NCBI GenBank assembly: GCA_947503585.1
Contig: CANNEJ010000024.1
Location: forward strand, 1 to 11,033
Reading direction: 5' to 3'
Source: Anaerolineales bacterium
GTDB taxonomy: Bacteria > Chloroflexota > Anaerolineae > Anaerolineales > UBA11657
Length of the DNA stretch: 11,033 nt
This document shows, piece by piece, positions 6,906 to 11,033 of the stretch; the first letter of the stretch is position 1; each line of letters begins with the position of its first letter. A program made the translations under genes and the position numbers. The notes beneath the pieces were generated by a model that ran no database searches, was not told the DNA's origin, and worked only from the letters and a program-made list of their open reading frames with translations.

Positions 6906-7164
6906 TACCTCAAAAAGCGCCCGCTTGCGTGACGCCCGGAGCCCTCGCAAACACATGAATGCACTTCCGCATAGCGGCACTATAGCACAATCAAGTATGC
7001 GCCGGAAAGCTGAGCCTCAATGGGTGCGCGCAGACCGGGTGCAGCCGGCGGCAGCGGCAATCAGAACACACGCTTATGCACTGCCAACGCCGGCTCCATT
7101 TTGCCCTAAAGTAGTGCCAATTCACGTGCTTCAGACGCTGTACGCCTCACGCCTGCCGGCCAGG

Positions 7165-7995
7165 CTATGGCCGCTCGCCACGCCGCAGGCGCGCATTAAT
7201 GTCATCCAGCACTGCGGGTACATCCCAAATACCATCCACAACGTAGTGGGCGCCACACTGCGCCATGCGGCCGTAGGCACGGTCCAGCTTGCGCTTGAGT
7301 TCATCAGCCGGCGCATTTTTAACTTCCGCGTGATTCAGGCCGACTTCATTGCCTGTCAGCGCAAGACCAATTGTCCACATGTTGCAATTGAGGCCCTCTT
7401 CGATTCCAGGCAGCGTGTCATCAACCTTTACCATGGCCTCCATCGGGAAGATGCCAAGGTTCATCGCGTTTTGCACGCACATCCATGGTTCCGGCCGGCC
7501 CGCGGGCACATCGGTCGCGCATACTGTCGAGTCGGGTGCATAGTTGCGCTTCTTGGCCTCATGCAGCAACAGCTTCATCATTTCACCGGTATAGCCGGTG
7601 GTGGAGCCGATCTTCAGCCCGCGCTTGCGAAAGTCCGCGACCGCCTCAAGCGTGCCGGGTATCAGGTCCGCGTAATCCGCCAGGCATGCGAGCTGCAGCG
7701 GAATAAAATCCTGAAACATGCCTTCTATATCATCTTCGTTAGGCTGCCGGCCAAGGGCCGCCTGCCAGCGCTGGCTCACTTCCGGCAGCTGGGAGATCTT
7801 GCGAATGTGCACCTTTTTATGCGCACCCATTGGCACGCGTGCCTCGTCCACTGCAATCGGCACGCCCTTGCGCCGGTACACTTCCACGAAGACGGTGGCG
7901 GGCGCGTAACAACCATAGTCCATGGTGGTGCCAGCCCAGTCCAGCAGGATGCCTTTTAGCGGCCCGCGGTACTGGCGTTGAAAAAAGAATTCCAT
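7165..7995 (-). CDS. phnX: Phosphonoacetaldehyde hydrolase (phosphonatase)
   Basis: PhnX hydrolyses the C-P bond of phosphonoacetaldehyde, giving acetaldehyde and phosphate; it is a HAD-superfamily enzyme that uses a Schiff-base lysine. The 276-residue protein shows the nucleophile motif LLDWAGTT with Asp19, the cap motif MGAHKKVHIR with Lys60 as the predicted Schiff-base lysine and Met56 at its usual place, the GSTTGYT motif (130-136), the phosphonatase GRPEPWM segment (166-172) and the Mg-binding KVDDT with Asp193. All four positions (19, 56, 60, 193) are offset by seven from the Bacillus cereus enzyme numbering as I recall it, so the active site appears intact. Length is normal. The start is supported by AGGAG eight bases upstream of the ATG. 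phnW lies 87 bp upstream on the same strand and supplies the substrate. Confidence 0.95.
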   Translation of the reverse strand: MEFFFQRQYRGPLKGILLDWAGTTMDYGCYAPATVFVEVYRRKGVPIAVDEARVPMGAHKKVHIRKISQLPEVSQRWQAALGRQPNEDDIEGMFQDFIPLQLACLADYADLIPGTLEAVADFRKRGLKIGSTTGYTGEMMKLLLHEAKKRNYAPDSTVCATDVPAGRPEPWMCVQNAMNLGIFPMEAMVKVDDTLPGIEEGLNCNMWTIGLALTGNEVGLNHAEVKNAPADELKRKLDRAYGRMAQCGAHYVVDGIWDVPAVLDDINARLRRGERP

Positions 7996-8044
7996 TAAAG
8001 TTGCTCCTAAAGTTTATTTGGCGGATGCTGTCGATTGCAGGCGC

Positions 8045-8071
8045 TGCGCGAACGCCCCGGCGCAACGCGCA
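8045..8071 (-). other. GC-rich hairpin between phnW and phnX
   Basis: TGCGCG (8045-8050) pairs with CGCGCA (8066-8071), with a small internal loop and a further short GC stem inside. On the minus strand the following bases are GC-rich rather than a T-run, so it is not a normal terminator. It may be an mRNA-stabilising or processing structure between two cotranscribed genes. Chance is possible in such GC-rich DNA. Confidence 0.25.
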
Positions 8072-8082
8072 TCATAGCGCGG

Positions 8083-9213
8083 CTAAGCTACAAAGTCCAT
8101 CTCAATTTTGACCTCGCGAATTGCAGCCAGCAGCGCCGTAAAGTCTGCCGGAAACAGGCGCCCGATGCAGCCGATGCGAAAGCAGTCCGCATTGCTTACC
8201 TTCCCCGGATAAATAACGTAACCCTTGTCACTCAAGCGCATATAAAACTCCTCAAACTCAAAGCGGGGATGGTCAGGAAATCTGAACGACACGATGATGT
8301 GTCCCTGATCCTGCGGCTGCAAGTACTCCTTAAAGCCAAGGCTGCGCATGCCCGCGACGAGCGTCTGATAGTTTTTGGAGTAGCGCTGCGCCCGCGCAAT
8401 CACACCGCCTTCCGCCACGAGTTCATCAAGTGCCTGATGAAAGGCGAGCAGCGCGTGCGTGGGAGGCGTAAAACGAAACTGGCCGTTGGTTTCGAGCGCC
8501 TTCCACTGCCCAAACACATCGAGGCTCAAACTGCGCGCCCGGCCTTCGCATTCCAGAAGCGCAGCCCGGCTGGCCACTATCAGGCCAAAACCCGGCACGC
8601 CCTCAACACATTTGTTAGCCGAAGAGACAAGGAAATCAATGCCGGTTTTTTCCGGTTCGATTGGCATGCCGCCAAAGCTGCTCATGGCATCCACAATTAA
8701 GCGGCGCTTGTGGCGCCGGACCACGGCCCCAATCTCATCGATGGGATTGATCATGCCAGTGGTTGTCTCTGAGTGCACAAGCGCCACGTGCGTCAGCGCC
8801 GGATCCTGCACCAGCGCCGCTTCCACATCCGCCGCCGTTGGCTTGGCATCCTCCGGATAGGTCAGAGTAGTTGCATCAATTTTGTGCACCTTGGCAATTT
8901 GAGTAATGCGCTGCCCATAAGCGCCATTGCTGATCGCCAGAAGTTTGCCATCGGCAGCCACGGCTGAAGAGATAACCGCCTCGACGCTGTATGTGCCGCT
9001 GCCCTGCATGATCACGCACTCATAATCCGGCGCCGCCACCCCGGCGATCGCCAGCAGGCGCTGGCGCACATCCCGGACGAGGTTGATGAAGGTGAAGTCC
9101 CGCGAGCCAACGTCGCGCAGCATGGCCTGCTTCACGCTGCGGCTGGTGGTGAGCGGGCCGGGCGTGAACAACGGCTTGTCGTTGGCGGAGGCAATGTAAT
9201 TACTGTGTTCCAT
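8083..9213 (-). CDS. phnW: 2-aminoethylphosphonate-pyruvate transaminase
   Basis: PhnW is a PLP-dependent class V aminotransferase that converts AEP plus pyruvate to phosphonoacetaldehyde plus L-alanine, the step before PhnX. With the start at 9213 the protein has 376 residues, close to the usual 360-370. It opens with the family motif LFTPGPLTTSRSVKQAM (15-31) and has the PLP-phosphate segment MQGSGTYSVEA (69-79). VDAMSSFGG (174-182) contains the PLP-ring Asp175, and SSANKCVEGVPGFG (197-210) contains the Schiff-base Lys201. A late RIGCIGRL segment fits the substrate-phosphonate arginine region. An in-frame ATG at 9240 would add nine residues; both starts lack a strong Shine-Dalgarno, and I prefer 9213 from homologous length and the position of the TPGPLTTS motif. 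phnX follows after 87 bp, so the two form the classic phosphonatase pathway. Confidence 0.95.
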   Translation of the reverse strand: MEHSNYIASANDKPLFTPGPLTTSRSVKQAMLRDVGSRDFTFINLVRDVRQRLLAIAGVAAPDYECVIMQGSGTYSVEAVISSAVAADGKLLAISNGAYGQRITQIAKVHKIDATTLTYPEDAKPTAADVEAALVQDPALTHVALVHSETTTGMINPIDEIGAVVRRHKRRLIVDAMSSFGGMPIEPEKTGIDFLVSSANKCVEGVPGFGLIVASRAALLECEGRARSLSLDVFGQWKALETNGQFRFTPPTHALLAFHQALDELVAEGGVIARAQRYSKNYQTLVAGMRSLGFKEYLQPQDQGHIIVSFRFPDHPRFEFEEFYMRLSDKGYVIYPGKVSNADCFRIGCIGRLFPADFTALLAAIREVKIEMDFVA

Positions 9214-9384
9214 AGTATTTACCCTGGCCAGGCTGCGCATTCACACTTCAAGTTCTTTACGAACGGCTCCGCACGAATGCCGCTTATGTTGCCTGCACCC
9301 ACACTGTAGTTTTACCACTTGTTGATACACAAAACTCCATCGCTGCGCGCTCCCGGGCGCGCCAGTCACCGCAGGAGCCAAAGA
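9214..9384 (-). promoter_or_regulatory. Spacer between the Pit-accessory gene and phnW; possible phnW promoter
   Basis: This 171-bp gap holds a GC-rich hairpin 23 bp after the accessory-gene stop (GCGCGC 9345-9350 with 9357-9362, loop TCCCGG), without an adjacent T-run. Further on, minus-strand TTGTGT and TACAGT are separated by 18 bp (about 9303-9332) and are weak matches to -35 and -10. No PhoB-box-like repeat was recognised. A promoter for phnW here is reasonable from spacing but weakly supported by sequence. Confidence 0.25.
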
Positions 9385-10011
9385 TTAGCTGCGCTTCACC
9401 ACCACATCTGCAATTGCGTTGGCCGCCTGGTCTCCGCGGTCCGCTGCGTTCGACAAGTGCCGGTAGATCTCACGCAGCTTGAGCATGCTCACAACATGGT
9501 CTATGTCGCGCGGGTTGGCGAACAAGTCTGCCACGGCTTCGCGGTACACGCGCTCCACCCGGTTCTCCAGTGCCTTGGCGCGCATGGCGTGCTCATTGGC
9601 CACGCCGGGCCGTTCGTGCAGCAGCTTTACGCCGCGATGCACTTCTGCGCCCGCCTCCACCAGCAGCGAGCACATGCGCTGCAAAAAAACATTCGGCGAA
9701 ACACCCAACAGCACCATCTCGTCCACGGTCGTATCGGCGTAATCCACCATATCGTCGATTGCACGCGAGAGCGCAAACACATCCTCGCGGTCAAACGGCG
9801 TTACGAAGTTGCGATTGAGCTCATCAATCAGAACCCGGCGCACTTCATCCGCCTCTTCTTCCACATGGTGCAGTTCTGCGGACACAGCGGGCAGCGGCTC
9901 GCGCATGTATTGCTCCAGCAGCAGCAGGCCGCGCTGCGTCAAATCGGTCTGACGCACAAGCAGTTCAAGAATTTGCTGCGGCTCTCGCCGCCGCCAAAAC
10001 ATCCACTTCAT
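9385..10011 (-). CDS. DUF47/PhoU-like Pit accessory protein
   Basis: This 208-residue, nearly all-helical acidic protein matches the DUF47 (PhoU_div) family, distant relatives of PhoU that are usually encoded next to PiT transporters and thought to modulate them from the cytoplasm. It shows heptad-like Glu/Asp/Arg patterns, including EEEADEVRRVLIDELN (51-66), the motif TPFDREDVFALSRAIDDMVDY (71-91) that is highly typical of the family, and LKLREIYRHLSNAADRGDQAAN (177-198). The start at 10011 overlaps the stop of the PiT gene by 4 bp (ATGA), implying translational coupling. The frame remains open upstream to 10362, but that extension is a shadow of the PiT gene and is rejected. Length fits the family. 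Confidence 0.92.
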   Translation of the reverse strand: MKWMFWRRREPQQILELLVRQTDLTQRGLLLLEQYMREPLPAVSAELHHVEEEADEVRRVLIDELNRNFVTPFDREDVFALSRAIDDMVDYADTTVDEMVLLGVSPNVFLQRMCSLLVEAGAEVHRGVKLLHERPGVANEHAMRAKALENRVERVYREAVADLFANPRDIDHVVSMLKLREIYRHLSNAADRGDQAANAIADVVVKRS

Positions 10012-10991
10012 TGCGTTACCCCCGCCTGCCGCAAAAGCAGGCCAAAAAAAGCCGCTAATAACGCTGACAGCGGAATTGTCAGCAGCCATGTCCACAGGAT
10101 CTCCAATGCCACGCCCCAGCGCACCCGGCGCACATTTTGGGCGGCACCCACGCCCATGATTGCCGCGCCGGTAATGTGCGTGGTGCTCACCGGAGCGCCG
10201 GTGAGCGCAGCACCCAGGATTACCGCGGCCGCCGCCGCCTGGCTCGCAAAGGCGTGCACCGGCCGAATAGTGTACATCCCGGAGCCCAGCGTGCGCATGA
10301 GCCGCCTGCCGCCAGTTAGCATACCGGCAGCACTTGCCAGCGCACTGGCAGCCACCACCCAAACCGGCACCACAAATCCCGGCACCAGCCCGCTCACGAA
10401 AAGGCCCAATGTAATAATGCCCATGCTGTTTTGCGCACTATTACTGCCATGCGTTAGTGCCAGCCCCATAAATGTAAAGCGCTGCGCGCGCTTAAACCAC
10501 AGGTTGATGGATGGACTGGCTGCCTGTGCCAGCTCCAGCACCAGCTTGAGAAAGAGGTAGCCAAAAAGCAAACCGAGCAGCGGTGAAAGCAGCAGGGCTG
10601 CGTAGACGGTGCCGATCCCCGCCCATTGCACGCTGCCTAAACCCGAGCTTACGGCTGCCGACCCGAGGATGGCGCCCACCAAGGCATGCGCCCGCGAGGA
10701 AGGCATGCCCGTGTACCACGTAATCAGCGCCCAGGTTGTGGCGCCCCAAACTGCAGCCAAAAACACCGGCAGCGTTGCCGCGCCCGGCTGCACCAGCCCG
10801 CGGCCGACGGTGCGTGCGATTGCAGAGCCAAACAGAAACGGGCCGGTGAGCATGGCGGCTGCCGTAAGCAGCAACGCCGGCCGCGGCGCCAGCGCGCGTG
10901 AGGCAATCAGCGTCGCCAGCAATTTTGCGCTGTCGTGAAAGCCGTTCAGAAAGTCGAACAGCAGCACACTGCCAATGAGCATCACCAGCAT
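10008..10991 (-). CDS. pit: PiT-family inorganic phosphate (or related anion) transporter
   Basis: This is a polytopic membrane protein of 327 residues from the ATG at 10991, with two inverted signature repeats. The first is LFDFLNGFHDSAK (11-23) with GMPSSRAHALVGAILG (95-110); the second is THGSNSAQNSMGII (180-193) with GAPVSTTHITGAAIMGVG (265-282). These identify the PiT (PF01384) family, which normally carries phosphate coupled to H+ or Na+; some members, such as Bacillus CysP, carry sulfate. Compared with the common bacterial motifs HDxAN and HGxNDAQK, this protein has Lys23 instead of Asn, Ser185 instead of Asp and Asn188 instead of Lys, so coupling or substrate may differ. The reading frame stays open upstream of 10991 to the window edge, so the true start may lie outside; no Shine-Dalgarno precedes 10991. 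It is translationally coupled to the DUF47 gene. Confidence 0.88.
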   Translation of the reverse strand: MLVMLIGSVLLFDFLNGFHDSAKLLATLIASRALAPRPALLLTAAAMLTGPFLFGSAIARTVGRGLVQPGAATLPVFLAAVWGATTWALITWYTGMPSSRAHALVGAILGSAAVSSGLGSVQWAGIGTVYAALLLSPLLGLLFGYLFLKLVLELAQAASPSINLWFKRAQRFTFMGLALTHGSNSAQNSMGIITLGLFVSGLVPGFVVPVWVVAASALASAAGMLTGGRRLMRTLGSGMYTIRPVHAFASQAAAAAVILGAALTGAPVSTTHITGAAIMGVGAAQNVRRVRWGVALEILWTWLLTIPLSALLAAFFGLLLRQAGVTQ

Positions 10992-11033
10992 AGCGGGCCA
11001 GCCGGCCGGCCGCAGCGGCAGCCGTTTGAAAAT

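Larger units (their letters stand above)
6717..7164. other. 448-bp gene-free region between phnX and the binding-protein gene
   Basis: No supportable gene is present: plus-strand frames entering here are the shadow of phnX, and minus-strand starts meet stops within a few codons. From left to right it holds the binding-protein ribosome-binding site and candidate promoter (6717-6760), an AT-rich stretch with a nested hairpin (6861-6905), a small CCGC/GCGG hairpin (6967-6977), and an 8-bp inverted repeat AGCCGGCG/CGCCGGCT (7043-7050 with 7088-7095) whose stem is extended by GCAG/CTGC after a bulge. None is followed by a T-run suited to terminating phnX transcription. I see no recognisable riboswitch. 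Confidence 0.6.

Noticed and set aside
6906..6945. Possible phnX terminator: GC-rich segment followed by TTTTT on the minus strand (near 6914-6918)
   Set aside because: A T-run exists, but I could not find a convincing stem directly before it, and it is about 250 bp past the phnX stop.
6925..7959. 344-codon plus-strand open frame
   Set aside because: Most of it is antisense to phnX, whose active-site motifs are intact. The part in the intergenic gap has no start signal or family features.
10012..10362. N-terminal extension of the DUF47 frame
   Set aside because: The extension overlaps the PiT gene in another frame, is Cys/Gly-rich and unlike the family. The ATGA overlap at 10008-10011 gives the right family length.
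9319..10560. 413-codon plus-strand open frame
   Set aside because: It is antisense to the DUF47 and PiT genes, both strongly supported, and its His/Ala/Arg/Ser-rich translation looks like a shadow.

Overview
This looks like chromosomal DNA from a free-living bacterium of moderate-to-high GC. The best single clue to the host is the substrate-binding lipoprotein at 5478-6716: after its lipobox Cys comes a long Ala/Pro/Val/Thr-rich spacer, a style common in Chloroflexota (Anaerolineae and relatives). That host guess is an inference; no rRNA, tRNA or marker gene is present. I found no mobile element, CRISPR array or RNA gene.

Layout. Left edge: the first 68 codons of a glutamine-amidotransferase-like gene (minus strand, running off the window). 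An 83-bp divergent promoter region separates it from a plus-strand pair: a DadA/DAO-type FAD oxidoreductase (288-1538) and an EamA/DMT membrane protein (1624-2496). The pair ends 2 bp from the stop of a long convergent minus-strand array that fills the rest of the window. Read in its own direction (right to left) the array is: PiT-family anion transporter (10991-10008), DUF47/PhoU-like Pit accessory protein (10011-9385, 4-bp overlap), phnW (9213-8083), phnX (7995-7165), a 448-bp gene-free stretch, a PhnS-like lipoprotein (6716-5478), a 181-bp spacer holding a terminator-like hairpin and a candidate promoter, then two ABC permeases (5296-4361 and 4364-3570, 4-bp overlap) and an ABC ATPase (3554-2499).

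Biology. The array encodes an almost complete route for 2-aminoethylphosphonate (AEP): capture and import by the binding-protein ABC transporter, transamination with pyruvate by PhnW to phosphonoacetaldehyde plus L-alanine, C-P bond hydrolysis by PhnX to acetaldehyde plus phosphate, and a PiT/DUF47 pair that could handle phosphate. The FAD oxidoreductase and the EamA protein are plausible accessory functions, perhaps for N-substituted aminophosphonates or for export, but that is inference from position. No transcriptional regulator lies in the window.

The points most worth a second look are: (1) the PiT protein has unusual residues in both inverted-repeat signature motifs, including an apparent Asn/Lys exchange and loss of a normally conserved Asp; (2) the segment between the binding-protein and permease genes, where a 14-bp perfect terminator-like stem is followed by a consensus TATAAT with a 14-bp perfect palindrome over the -35 region; (3) the uncharacterised FAD enzyme/EamA pair; (4) the structured 448-bp gap upstream of the binding protein.
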